Positions 17,977-26,625 of a DNA stretch of 64,000 nucleotides are shown here, in pieces. The position numbers and the translations under genes are program-made. This DNA is from Bryobacterales bacterium. GTDB taxonomy: Bacteria; Acidobacteriota; Terriglobia; Bryobacterales; Bryobacteraceae. The notes under the pieces are model-generated. The model was not told where the DNA came from and did not search any database. It saw nothing but the letters and a program-made list of their open reading frames with translations. The DNA lies in NCBI GenBank assembly GCA_016713735.1, contig JADJOP010000037.1, positions 372,001 through 436,000 of the forward strand. The letters are read 5' to 3'. Position 1 is the stretch's first letter, and every line of letters begins with the position of its first letter.

Positions 17977-18672
17977 TCACGCTCCCATCGGCGACCGGTA
18001 CCAACGGACTACTTGCGGTTTCCGCCACAAATAGGGGTTAGGAATCACCAGGATATGGACAAGCCGGGTGAAGGGAAACAGCAGGATCAGCAGGTAGGCG
18101 TTGATAATGTGAAACTTTACGTGCCAGGGAAGCGGGCTGACGTATGACAGGTCGGGACTGAGCCAAGCCACCGACCAAAGATAGGGAGTCAGTGAGGTGG
18201 CGAACCAGGATGAACCCCACGGGTAACGGACCGCAACTTCGATCCCTAGCAGGATCTGGAGCAGCAGCATCGCGAACAGCAGCCAATCGACGGGGCTGGT
18301 GACGCGGCGCAACTTCGAAACGCTGACGCGCCGAATCACGGCGGCGACAAGTCCGACGGCGGCCAGAATGGCGAAGACCAGCGCGGTGCTTTCCAGGATG
18401 TACAGCCGGAGCGGTTTACTGTTCCACCAGAGTACTTCGCGGGGGATCAGGAAGGCCACGATGTGTCCCGTGATCACGACAAGGATCCCATAGTGAAAGG
18501 GAACAAGGCCCCAGAAGTGTTGCTGGTTTTCCAGAAACTGGGAGGAGAGACTGGAGTAAGTAAATTTCCGGTTGCGGTACCGTTCGATGGTGACGAAGAA
18601 GAACGTGAAGAAAGCGACGTAAGGCAACGCGAGGAAAAAGAAGTGGTCCAGGTAGGTGCTAGCGCTATTCAT
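17977..18672 (-). CDS. narI: Respiratory nitrate reductase gamma subunit (dihaem cytochrome b)
   Basis: 231 residues, five predicted membrane helices, the typical NarI length. Haem b ligand candidates are in the FHYGILVVITGHIVAFL pair (helix 2) and in WHVKFHIINAYLLILLFPFTRLVH (helix 5), four His in the conserved pattern. NarI oxidises membrane quinol on the periplasmic side and passes electrons to NarH. The start overlaps the narJ stop by eight bases (ATGAATAG). A short intergenic step (19 bases) separates it from narK. Confidence 0.95.
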   Translation of the reverse strand: MNSASTYLDHFFFLALPYVAFFTFFFVTIERYRNRKFTYSSLSSQFLENQQHFWGLVPFHYGILVVITGHIVAFLIPREVLWWNSKPLRLYILESTALVFAILAAVGLVAAVIRRVSVSKLRRVTSPVDWLLFAMLLLQILLGIEVAVRYPWGSSWFATSLTPYLWSVAWLSPDLSYVSPLPWHVKFHIINAYLLILLFPFTRLVHILVIPNPYLWRKPQVVRWYRSPMGA

Positions 18673-19210
18673 GGAGAACCTCCTCGGCGGCGGGTGAGTA
18701 GCCGGCGTCGACCAGGCAGGCGGCTAACGAGTCCAGCAGGCAGGCCAGAGGTTGAACCGGCTCCTTGAAGTTGGAGCGTATCTTGGAGACTGCCGGGGCG
18801 AGGAACTGCCGGGCAAGGCGGCCGGCCTCCTCCTCCCCGGACATTGCCGCCAGAAGCCGCAAAACGGCCGGCAAGTGGTCTGGAAGTTCGGAACGCTCAT
18901 CGACCCCGTAGCGCCGGTGTTCCCCCTTCAACTTGATCAAGAACTCTCCGCGCGCGTAGTCTTCACCAAACAAATGCCAGCCGATGTCGAGGGCGCAATC
19001 GGGATTGAGGTCAAATGCTTGGATGAAGGACTCCTCGAGGGCTGCGAGAGGGAGGCTGGCGACCTCGGCCAGAAATCGGGTCAACTGGTCACGGGCGGTT
19101 GGCGGGCAACCCGCAAGCGCGAACCGGACATGCTCGACATAGGCGGCGTCTGGATATTCGAACAGCGGCGCCAGAAGAAGGCACCATTGACGATTCTGAC
19201 TCTCGCTCAT
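18665..19210 (-). CDS. narJ: Nitrate reductase assembly chaperone NarJ
   Basis: 181 residues from ATG 19210, which overlaps the narH stop (ATGA) and is preceded by AGGAGGGGG. The frame is open further upstream, but that part lies inside narH. The sequence is the all-helical TorD/NarJ fold: LAPLFEYPDAAYVEHVRFAL, LEESFIQAFDLNPDCALDIGWHLFGEDYARGEFLIKLKGEHRRYGVD and ELPDHLPAVLRLLAAM are typical. NarJ is a cytoplasmic chaperone that holds apo-NarGH until the Mo cofactor is inserted and the pair docks on NarI. It overlaps narI by eight bases. Confidence 0.94.
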   Translation of the reverse strand: MSESQNRQWCLLLAPLFEYPDAAYVEHVRFALAGCPPTARDQLTRFLAEVASLPLAALEESFIQAFDLNPDCALDIGWHLFGEDYARGEFLIKLKGEHRRYGVDERSELPDHLPAVLRLLAAMSGEEEAGRLARQFLAPAVSKIRSNFKEPVQPLACLLDSLAACLVDAGYSPAAEEVLHE

Positions 19211-20700
19211 AACCCCCTCCTGGGACCGGTCAGAAAACCGAAGCCAGCATTCTGCTTGTGCTCCAGAGGATCGGCCAGCATCTCGATGGCCTCCTCGCGG
19301 TGCATGGGCGGGATGACGAAGCGGTCGTCGAACGTACACAGGGAAGTGAGCCGGTAGATGGCCTCAGCTTCCTCTGGCGTGCAGTCGGCCTGCGCCAGCA
19401 TTTCGGCGGCCTGTGCGTGCGATACGTCCCCGACGGTCAGCGCGCGGCGGTACCAGCGGACAGCCTTCTGCTTCCGCAATGCGTAGCGGACTTTTCCTTC
19501 ATTGCCGGCTCCAAGCAGGTTCGCCAAAAAGCGCATCGGCACTCGATCCTCCTCGATGTCGTGGAAGAGGTCGTCACTGACGTTCTTTACGGGCCCGGTT
19601 TCCTTGCCGGCCATGACGGGCGCCATGGGCGGCACATAGAACAGCATGGGTAACGTGCGGAATTCGATGTGAGGAGGCAGCGCGATCTTCCACTCCTTGA
19701 CGAACTTGTACACAGGCGAGCGCCGCGCGGACTCAATCACTGAGTCGTGAATCCCATTCGCTCTGGCCGCGGCGGTCACCGCCGGATCATGCGGATCGAG
19801 AATGATGGACCGCTGCGCTTCCACGAGTTCGTCGGCGGGGCTCTTGGCGACCTCCTCGATCCGCGAAGCGTCGTAGAGGAGCACGCCGAGATAACGGATG
19901 CGTCCCACGCAGGAGTGGAAGCAAGCCGGGGCTTGTCCGGTCTCCAGCCTCGGATAACAAAGGATGCACTTTTCACTCTTGCCCGTGGACCAGTTGAAGA
20001 ATGTTTTCTTGTACGGACAGGCGGCAACGCAGGCGCGCCAGGCGCGGCAACGATTCTGATCCAGCAATACGATCCCGTCCTCGCCGCGCTTGTACAAGGC
20101 GCCGGAGGGGCAGGAGGCCACGCACGAGGGATTGAGACAGTGGTTGCAGATCCGGGGCAAGTAGAAGAACACCAACCGTTCGACCGCGAAAAGCTGCTGT
20201 CGCTGTTCTTCGCTGAGTCCCTTGAGGTTGGGGTCATGCTCGGCGTAGATGGGCGAACCGCCCAGGTCGTCGTCCCAGTTGGGGCCGGACTTGATATTAA
20301 TCAACTCGCCGGTAACCATGGAAATGGGGACGGCCGTGGGCTGGTCCGGCCCCTCCGGTGCGTTGAACAGGTGCTGGTAGTCGTACGTCCATGGCTCGTA
20401 GTAATCGTCCATGGTCGGCATGTTCGGGTGGTGAAAGATGTTGAAGACCGTCTTTGCCTTGCTAGTGGACTTCAGCCGCAATTGCCCGTCCTCGCAGGCC
20501 CAACCGCCGTTGTACTTGTCCTGGTCTTCCCACGCGGTGGGAAACCCGGTTCCGGGCTTGGTCTCCACGTTGTTCCACCACATATACTCGGCGCCTTTGC
20601 GGTCGGTCCAGATGTTCTTGCAGGCGATGCTGCAGGTATGGCAGCCGATGCACTTGTCGAGGTGAAACACCATCGAGACCTGGCTTCTGACATTCATCAT
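19207..20700 (-). CDS. narH: Respiratory nitrate reductase beta subunit (Fe-S)
   Basis: 497 residues, the normal NarH length. Cys motifs in order are CIGCHTCSIACKN (res. ~17-27), CNHCLNPSCVASCPSG, CRAWRACVAACPYKK and CILCYPRLETGQAPACFHSC. The third has Trp in place of the second Cys, as in NarH proteins with one [3Fe-4S] and three [4Fe-4S] clusters. The role is electron transfer from NarI haems to NarG on the cytoplasmic face. There is no signal peptide. The gene follows narG after ten bases and ends in an ATGA overlap with narJ. Confidence 0.96.
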   Translation of the reverse strand: MMNVRSQVSMVFHLDKCIGCHTCSIACKNIWTDRKGAEYMWWNNVETKPGTGFPTAWEDQDKYNGGWACEDGQLRLKSTSKAKTVFNIFHHPNMPTMDDYYEPWTYDYQHLFNAPEGPDQPTAVPISMVTGELINIKSGPNWDDDLGGSPIYAEHDPNLKGLSEEQRQQLFAVERLVFFYLPRICNHCLNPSCVASCPSGALYKRGEDGIVLLDQNRCRAWRACVAACPYKKTFFNWSTGKSEKCILCYPRLETGQAPACFHSCVGRIRYLGVLLYDASRIEEVAKSPADELVEAQRSIILDPHDPAVTAAARANGIHDSVIESARRSPVYKFVKEWKIALPPHIEFRTLPMLFYVPPMAPVMAGKETGPVKNVSDDLFHDIEEDRVPMRFLANLLGAGNEGKVRYALRKQKAVRWYRRALTVGDVSHAQAAEMLAQADCTPEEAEAIYRLTSLCTFDDRFVIPPMHREEAIEMLADPLEHKQNAGFGFLTGPRRGL

Positions 20701-20710
20701 GGGCCTCCCT

Positions 20711-23700
20711 TTACCACTTCAGTTCGGGCAATCGCCGCACCAGAACGTGCGTGTCCCGGTTGCAGCCCGTGGGACCCCAGTAGTTAAAGTGAAAAGTAAA
20801 CTGCCCGTATCCGCCCACCATCAGATTGGGTTTGAGGCGTATGCGCGTGAGACTGTTGTGGCCACCGGCGCGGCGGTAGTTTCGCAGAGGAGACTTCGGC
20901 ACCGAGTAGGTGCGCTCAGGTGAGTGGTACTGAATGCAAACGCCGCGGGGGATGCGGGCGCTCACGGCGGCGCGCGTCACCACCACGCCGTGATCGTTGT
21001 GAACCTCCACCCAATCGTTGTCGACGATTCCCACTTCGGCGGCGTCGTGATCGTTCATCCAGAAGGGCTCCACTCCGCGCGACAACGTGGTCATCCGCTG
21101 GTTGTCACCGTATGTGGAGTGGATGTGCCACTTTCCATGGGGCGTCAGGTAATTCAGCATCTTGGTCGGGCCCGCCTCTTTGCTGACGCGCAGGTCGGCG
21201 TAGTCCTTCGGCAGTGGGCGGGGCTTGTAGGTCACTAGGTGCTCACCAAACTGGATGTATCCGGGATGGTCGAGGTAGAAATGCTGCCGGCCGGTGAGGG
21301 TCCGCCAGGGCACGAGCGCCTCGACGTTGTAAGTGAACGGCGAATACGCACGGCCGTTCTCGATCAGGCCGGACCACATGGGACTGTTGATAAAACGGTG
21401 GATGCGCGACTGTATATCCTTATAGGAGACGCGCACGCCCCGGTTCTTCTCGGCAAGCTGCACCAGCGGCAACCCGACCCGCTCCTGCATCTCCTGGTAA
21501 GAGCGGTAAGCCATCTCCCCGTTCGTCACCGTGGCGAAACGCAGGATGGTATCGCACACCAACTCGTCATCCAGCAGCGAGGGATATCGCGCGCCGTTCC
21601 ATTCGACATACGGTTTGGTTCGCAGCGTTTCCTCGTATAGGTCGGCGACCTCGTAATGCGTTCCATGCGCGCCGAGGCCGTTCTTTGGCACCATCGGGCC
21701 GAACGAGATGTACTGATTGTGTAGGTTCTTGTAGTCGCGCCTCACCACGCGCAGGCCAGGCATGGTCTTGCCCGGGATGGCCTCCACCTCGCCTTTCATC
21801 CACTCGCGGATGGCCGGTTGCGCCACTTCGGCGGCCGTATCATGCGCCAAGGGCGTGGCGACAAGATCCTCGACCGGGTCCGGGAAGTGCCGCTCGGAGA
21901 GTTCGGAAAATTTCTTGGCGATGGTGCGGAAGATCTGCCAGTCGCTCTTGGACTGCCAGCACGGTGGAACGGCGGCGGACAAGGGATGGATGAAACTGTG
22001 CATGTCCGTCGAATTCAGGTCGGCCTTTTCATACCAGGAGGCCGCGGGCAGGACAATATCCGAGTACAGCGCGGACGTATCCATGCGGAAGTTCAGGTCG
22101 ACGACGAGATCCATCTTGCCTTGCGGGGCGGTCTTGTGGAACTCAATATCGTGGACGGACCCCTCGGCGATGTCTGGGGCGATGGCGTTGTCGTGCGTGC
22201 CAAGGTAGTGGCGGAGGAAATACTCATGCCCCTTCGAACTGGCCATAAGGGCGTTGCCGCGCCAGATGAACCAGACACGCGGCCAGTTCTCGGGCGCGTC
22301 GGGGTCCTCAACGGAAAATCGCAGCTTTTTCTCCTTCAACTGTTTGACGGCATGTCGCACCACATCCTCATCCGTCTTGGCGCCCTGCTCTCGGGCTTCC
22401 TTGGGCACCGCGAGAGGGTTCTTGTTGAACTGCGGATAGAACGGAAGCCAGCCGTTGCGGACGGCCTGCGCCTGCACGTCGGCGGTATGGGTTCCTCGCA
22501 GATCCTGGATCAAGGGCTCTTGCGGCATGCTGTGATAGTCGGCGTAGTCGCGCTCGTAGCGCCATTGGTCGGTGTGGATGTAGTGCCAGCTTGGCGCGTT
22601 CTGGAGCCTGGACGGGGGATACCAGTCCTTGCCAAACGCGATGGCCGACCACGGCTCACCCGGAGCGAGTTTCTCCTGTCCCACATAGTGAGCCAGTCCG
22701 CCTCCGTTCACGCCGACGCATCCGCACAGCATCAATGCGCTGATTGCCGCGCGGTACATGAGGTTGTTGTGATACCAGTGATTGATGCCGGCTCCGATGA
22801 TGACGGTGCACTTGCCGTTGGTCAGCCGCGCCGTCTCGCCCCATTCACGGGCGAACCGGATCAGCGTATCCTTACTCATGCCGGTATACTTCTCTGACCA
22901 GGCAGGCGTGAACGGAGCATTCTCGTCGTCGTAGTCCGCGGGATAGTCCCCCGGCAGACCCCGCCCGACGCCATGTTGCGCCATGGTGAGGTCGTACACC
23001 GTGGACACCAGGACCGTCTTTCCGTCCGCGGTCGGGATGCGCCGCGCCGGCACGCCCCGGCGCCTGATGGTGCCGGCTCCGAAGTCGTCAAACTTCACCT
23101 GCACGACGCAGTCGTGGGCCTCCAGGAAGGTGAGCGCCGGCCGGATGTCGCTGCCGGTGACGCCATCCTTCAATTGCAGGTTCCACTTTCCCTTCTCCTT
23201 CGACCAGCGGTACCCCACGCTGCCCAGGGGCATCTTCGGAGCCGCGTCGTCCTCATCCCACATGAGGAACTGCCAGTCCCCGTTCTCCACCTCTGCATAA
23301 GGGGAGAGCCTGTTGGCGCGAAGCAACTGGCCTGGCTGAAACCCACTCTCGCGCTCCACGAGTTCCACCAGGAGCGGACTGTCAGTGAATTTCTTCGAGT
23401 ACTCGATGAAGTATGGAGTCCGCTGTTCGTGATGGAACTCCTTGAGCAGCACGTGGGCGACAGCCATCCACCAAGCGCCGTCCTGGCCGGCGTTGAGCGG
23501 AATCCACTCGTCGGCATACTTGGCCACCTGGTTGAAATCCGGCGCGAAGACCCACATCTTGGTGCCGTTGTGCCGGGCCTCGGCGGCGAAGTGGCAGTCC
23601 GGCGTGCGGGTCATGTTGAGGTTCGACCCCATCACCGCCAGCAGTTTGGCGTTGTACCAGTCCGCCGATTCCTGAACGTCAGTCTGCTCGCCCCATACCT

Positions 23701-24355
23701 CGGGCGAGGCCGGAGGAAGGTCGCAGTACCAGTCGTAAAAAGAGAGTGCGACACCGCCCATCAGTTGCAGCATCCGGGCGCCGGAGGCGTAGCTGATCAT
23801 GGACATGGCGGGAATCGGGGAGAAGCCGGCGATCCGGTCGGGTCCGTACTCCTGGATGGTGTGGATCATCGACGCGGAGATCAACTCCACGGCAGTGTCC
23901 CAACCCAAACGGCGGAATCCACCCTTGCCGCGCGCCTTCTGCCAGCGAGCCCTCTTTTCGGGATTCGAAACCAGCGACTTCCAAGCGGCCACCGGGTCCT
24001 CGTGCTCGGCGCGCGCCTCGCGCCAGAGGTCCAGCAATGCGCCACGGATATAGGGGTACTTGACGCGAAGCGGGCTATAGAGATACCACGAGTAGGAAAT
24101 TCCACGCTGGCATCCGCGGGGCTCGTAGGGCGGCAGGCCGCTCTCGAGGCTGGGATAGTCGAGCCCCTGCATCTCCCAGGTCACGATGCCGTCCTTGACG
24201 TAGATCTGCCAAGTGCAGCCGCCCGTGCAGTTCACCCCGTGGGTGCTCCGGACGATCTTGTCGTGCTGCCAGCGGTTCCGGTAAAACTGCTCCCAACTGC
24301 GCGAGGCAGGGTTGACTTCATCCTTGATCCAAGTCAATGTATCGTTCGGCTTCAC
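20711..24355 (-). CDS. narG: Respiratory nitrate reductase alpha subunit (Mo-bisMGD)
   Basis: 1214 residues, full length for NarG. The N-terminal FS0 cluster site is HGVNCTGGCTWQ with His39, Cys43, Cys47 and Cys82 (PRGCQRG), the His/Cys pattern of membrane NarG. YDWYCDLPPASP places the Mo-coordinating Asp at ~212, followed by GEQTDVQESADWYNAK. There is no Tat signal, so the active site faces the cytoplasm, which fits the presence of NarK. It reduces nitrate to nitrite with electrons from NarH. The start overlaps the upstream cytochrome c stop (ATGA). No frameshift or missing catalytic residue is seen. Confidence 0.97.
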   Translation of the reverse strand: MKPNDTLTWIKDEVNPASRSWEQFYRNRWQHDKIVRSTHGVNCTGGCTWQIYVKDGIVTWEMQGLDYPSLESGLPPYEPRGCQRGISYSWYLYSPLRVKYPYIRGALLDLWREARAEHEDPVAAWKSLVSNPEKRARWQKARGKGGFRRLGWDTAVELISASMIHTIQEYGPDRIAGFSPIPAMSMISYASGARMLQLMGGVALSFYDWYCDLPPASPEVWGEQTDVQESADWYNAKLLAVMGSNLNMTRTPDCHFAAEARHNGTKMWVFAPDFNQVAKYADEWIPLNAGQDGAWWMAVAHVLLKEFHHEQRTPYFIEYSKKFTDSPLLVELVERESGFQPGQLLRANRLSPYAEVENGDWQFLMWDEDDAAPKMPLGSVGYRWSKEKGKWNLQLKDGVTGSDIRPALTFLEAHDCVVQVKFDDFGAGTIRRRGVPARRIPTADGKTVLVSTVYDLTMAQHGVGRGLPGDYPADYDDENAPFTPAWSEKYTGMSKDTLIRFAREWGETARLTNGKCTVIIGAGINHWYHNNLMYRAAISALMLCGCVGVNGGGLAHYVGQEKLAPGEPWSAIAFGKDWYPPSRLQNAPSWHYIHTDQWRYERDYADYHSMPQEPLIQDLRGTHTADVQAQAVRNGWLPFYPQFNKNPLAVPKEAREQGAKTDEDVVRHAVKQLKEKKLRFSVEDPDAPENWPRVWFIWRGNALMASSKGHEYFLRHYLGTHDNAIAPDIAEGSVHDIEFHKTAPQGKMDLVVDLNFRMDTSALYSDIVLPAASWYEKADLNSTDMHSFIHPLSAAVPPCWQSKSDWQIFRTIAKKFSELSERHFPDPVEDLVATPLAHDTAAEVAQPAIREWMKGEVEAIPGKTMPGLRVVRRDYKNLHNQYISFGPMVPKNGLGAHGTHYEVADLYEETLRTKPYVEWNGARYPSLLDDELVCDTILRFATVTNGEMAYRSYQEMQERVGLPLVQLAEKNRGVRVSYKDIQSRIHRFINSPMWSGLIENGRAYSPFTYNVEALVPWRTLTGRQHFYLDHPGYIQFGEHLVTYKPRPLPKDYADLRVSKEAGPTKMLNYLTPHGKWHIHSTYGDNQRMTTLSRGVEPFWMNDHDAAEVGIVDNDWVEVHNDHGVVVTRAAVSARIPRGVCIQYHSPERTYSVPKSPLRNYRRAGGHNSLTRIRLKPNLMVGGYGQFTFHFNYWGPTGCNRDTHVLVRRLPELKW

Positions 24356-25215
24356 TCTTCACCTCTCCCCGTGCTGCTGAGCACCAATTGCTTCCGCACC
24401 GATCGGAAGCGGGACCTCCAGGCCAGATCGAACACGACCAGCATGAGACCGGCGCCGCCCAAGCCAACGAGCAAGAACGTGAGTTTCCCGGCCGACAAAT
24501 CTTCGCCGCCGCCAGCCGCCTGATTTTCGAGAAACGCGATGATCGGCAGGATCTCCTCGGAATCAATGGGGTGTTTCTTGAAGACGGGGGCCATGGTGGG
24601 TGTCGCCGGGGCGCCCAACCAGGCGGCAAGCGTCTTTCTGCCCTCCATCCGCTCAAAGGCCCTCGTCAGGTCAGGGCCAAGTTGCCCGCCGCTGAGCCCG
24701 CCCAGGTTCTGGGCAGTGTGGCAACTGAGACAGGCAGGTCCGTTGTTCTTGAGCGAACGCTCTCCGCGGAAGATTTGGCGGCCGGTCTCGACCTCGGCCG
24801 CGGTGAACGGCCGGTCAGTAATCTGGACGCCGATGAATTGCGACTTCTCTTGTTTGGACTCGGCGTCGATCAGATCCACAAGCGCCTCGGCTCGCGCCGG
24901 GTTCATGCCGGAGATCTGCGGCATCACGACGCCGCGGGATTCTTGCAGAAGTTTCTGCGCGTAGGCGTCGCCGCGATCGATCACGGCCTGCGGGTTGACC
25001 AGGAATCGTACCAGCCAGTCCCGTTCGGCGCGTTGGCTCACGCCCTTCAGATCCGGACCGGTCAACCGGCCGCCTCCGATCGTGTGGCAACTTATGCAAT
25101 TCTGGCGGAAGAAATCCGCCGATTCCTGCCCCAGGAGTGCGGGTGCGGAGACGAGCAGGCATATGCCCTTGAGCACCCTGGTCCGCCAGCGTCTGAGCTG
25201 CCATGAACACCTCAT
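24352..25215 (-). CDS. Membrane-anchored dihaem cytochrome c (NarC-like)
   Basis: 287 residues from ATG 25215, which overlaps the stop of the regulator gene in ATGA and has GGAG upstream. A signal peptide (LKGICLLVSAPALLGQ) is followed by two class I haem sites: CISCHTIGGG (~40) and CLSCHTAQNLGG (~165). Met ligands are likely in VMPQISGM and TMAPVF. A C-terminal membrane helix (LTFLLVGLGGAGLMLVVFDLAW) anchors it. Thermus nar operons also have a cytochrome c gene (narC) directly before narG. By analogy this protein may link the ACIII/cytochrome pool to NarGHI, but that is inference. Confidence 0.85.
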   Translation of the reverse strand: MRCSWQLRRWRTRVLKGICLLVSAPALLGQESADFFRQNCISCHTIGGGRLTGPDLKGVSQRAERDWLVRFLVNPQAVIDRGDAYAQKLLQESRGVVMPQISGMNPARAEALVDLIDAESKQEKSQFIGVQITDRPFTAAEVETGRQIFRGERSLKNNGPACLSCHTAQNLGGLSGGQLGPDLTRAFERMEGRKTLAAWLGAPATPTMAPVFKKHPIDSEEILPIIAFLENQAAGGGEDLSAGKLTFLLVGLGGAGLMLVVFDLAWRSRFRSVRKQLVLSSTGRGEE

Positions 25216-25679
25216 CGAGGACTTGCTCCTTCCGCCGGGCCACACCCGGCGATGCTGACCAGACCTGTCCGTCTGGCGCAAGGACGGGCGAAATCGGCAA
25301 TGGTCGTAAGTTCGAGAAACTCCGTGTATACGGCCCTGACCCCGCGCCAGGCGTCATGAGCGGGACACTGATTGGATTCGTCGCAATGGTGCTCGCCGCT
25401 GAGGAAGCAGCGCTGCTTCCAGCGCTGCCGGTCGAACAGTTCCACCACCTCAAACAGCCGGATATCCGAAGCCAGGCGGCGCATCCGATACCCGCCGCCG
25501 CTGCCGCGAGTGGCGTCGATCAAACCCGCGTTGCCCAAGGTCCAGAGAATCTTCGACAGATAGTTCGATGGAATCCCGGCGGCCTGCGCCAGTTGTTTGC
25601 CGCGGATAGTATTCCCGTCCGGTAGTGAAGCCATCTCCACGAGCGCTCGCAACGCGTGTTCCGCCGTTGTCGAAACCAT
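25212..25679 (-). CDS. Rrf2-family Fe-S transcriptional regulator (NsrR-like)
   Basis: 155 residues from ATG 25679 (MVSTTAEHALRALVEMA, the usual Rrf2 start). The frame continues to a TTG at 25700, but that lies in the predicted promoter. A winged helix (TIRGKQLAQAAGIPSNYLSKILWTLGNAGLIDATRGSGGGYRM) is followed by Cys91, Cys99 and Cys105 (C-X7-C-X5-C). These are placed like the three cluster ligands of IscR and NsrR. It is the first gene of the nar-act operon and overlaps the cytochrome gene by ATGA, so it probably regulates its own operon. An NO-responsive role is supported by the divergent RIC gene, but an iron or redox role is not excluded. Confidence 0.85.
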   Translation of the reverse strand: MVSTTAEHALRALVEMASLPDGNTIRGKQLAQAAGIPSNYLSKILWTLGNAGLIDATRGSGGGYRMRRLASDIRLFEVVELFDRQRWKQRCFLSGEHHCDESNQCPAHDAWRGVRAVYTEFLELTTIADFARPCARRTGLVSIAGCGPAEGASPR

Positions 25680-25684
25680 TGTCG

Positions 25685-25702
25685 AGTTGTTCATGAACAA
25701 CT
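25685..25702. promoter_or_regulatory. 18-bp perfect palindrome, candidate Rrf2 operator
   Basis: AGTTGTTCATGAACAACT is a perfect 18-bp dyad covering the end of the -10 element and the predicted transcription start of the regulator gene. A bound dimer here would block RNA polymerase, so autorepression is the simplest reading. Binding is not proven from the sequence. Confidence 0.6.
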
Positions 25703-25727
25703 ATAGTAATGTCGAAAGGAAAGTCAA
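25700..25727 (-). promoter_or_regulatory. Promoter of the rrf2-nar-act operon
   Basis: On the minus strand, TTGACT at 25727-25722 and TATAGT at 25705-25700 are separated by 16 bases, a good sigma70-like promoter. The predicted start (~25693) falls inside a palindrome, about 14 bases before ATG 25679. The leader would therefore be very short and lack a Shine-Dalgarno site. Confidence 0.7.
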
Positions 25728-25779
25728 GCCATTTTTTTGCCGGCTGGCGCCGGCCATCCTCACAGCACTAACCACCGCC

Positions 25780-25794
25780 GGATCAACATGATCC
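25780..25794. promoter_or_regulatory. Dyad GGATCA-N3-TGATCC in the divergent nar/RIC intergenic region
   Basis: GGATCA and TGATCC arms are separated by ACA, halfway between the divergent rrf2 operon and the RIC gene. A second dyad, GTGACTGGAGTCAC, lies at 25840-25853, 34 bases before the RIC start. Either could bind a Crp/Fnr-type or another dimeric regulator. No assignment is possible from the sequence. Confidence 0.35.
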
Positions 25795-25887
25795 TCAGCC
25801 GCTGGTGATCAGGCCCTCCGCTCGTTCCGCGGTCATCTGGTGACTGGAGTCACGGCGGCGCCTCCAGGAATCGAATACCATCCCGCC

Positions 25888-26625
25888 ATGGATACCCACA
25901 CGACCTCGTTGTCTAGCCAGACGATCTCCGAGATTGCCAGCCGTTCCCTGGCCGCCGTTCGCGTGTTTGAGCGCCTTGGGATCGACTATTGCTGCGGTGG
26001 TAAGCGGCTGGTGGAGGAGGCCTGTCAGGAGCAGGGCCTCGACGCCGCGACCGTGCTCTCAGATTTGGACGCCGCCCTTGCGAACCGGCCTGCGGAGGAG
26101 ACCGACTGGAACCGCGCCACCTTGCGCGACCTGATCCGCCACATCGTCGGGAAGCACCACGAGTACCTCAAACTGGAGATGCCGAGGCTGGCTCAGCGAT
26201 TGGAAAAGGTGATGAAGGTCTACGGCGAGCAGGATCGGGCCACGCTGGGAGCGCTGCCGCGTGTTTTCCATGACCTCCGTACGGAAATGGATCTCCACAT
26301 GCATAAAGAGGAGATGGTGCTCTTTCCCTACATCGACAGACTGGAGGCTGATGTCAACAGTGGGCGTCCCGTTCCTCCGCCTCCCTTCGGAAGCGTCAGG
26401 AATCCCATCGCGATGATGGAGCATGAGCACGACAGTGCCGGCGCGGCCTTAAAGGGTATGCGGGATAGCACGCACGGCTTCGCCGTTCCGGACCATGCCT
26501 GCACGACCTACCGCTCGCTTCTCGAAGGACTTCGGGAACTGGAGGAAGATCTGCACGTGCACATCCACCTGGAAAACAACATTCTCTTTCCCCGTGCGAT
26601 TGCGCTGGAGACAGGTACCCGCTAA
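25888..26625 (+). CDS. RIC/YtfE/ScdA-type iron-sulfur cluster repair di-iron protein
   Basis: 245 residues from ATG 25888; a GTG at 25840 could extend it by 16 residues, but these look non-conserved. The N-terminus is the DUF542 domain (TISEIASRSLAAVRVFERLGIDYCCGGKRLVEEAC) with the conserved YCCGG Cys pair. A hemerythrin-like four-helix domain follows with metal-ligand candidates in HIVGKHHEYLK, DLHMHKEEMVLFPYI, MMEHEHDSAG and HVHIHLENNILFPRAI. Proteins of this type repair Fe-S clusters damaged by nitric oxide and are often regulated by NsrR. It is transcribed divergently from the Rrf2-nar-act operon, consistent with a shared nitrosative-stress response. Confidence 0.93.
   Translation: MDTHTTSLSSQTISEIASRSLAAVRVFERLGIDYCCGGKRLVEEACQEQGLDAATVLSDLDAALANRPAEETDWNRATLRDLIRHIVGKHHEYLKLEMPRLAQRLEKVMKVYGEQDRATLGALPRVFHDLRTEMDLHMHKEEMVLFPYIDRLEADVNSGRPVPPPPFGSVRNPIAMMEHEHDSAGAALKGMRDSTHGFAVPDHACTTYRSLLEGLRELEEDLHVHIHLENNILFPRAIALETGTR

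Noticed and set aside
22973..24523. 516-residue plus-strand frame
   Set aside because: Lies entirely antisense to narG and the cytochrome c gene, with no domain signature.
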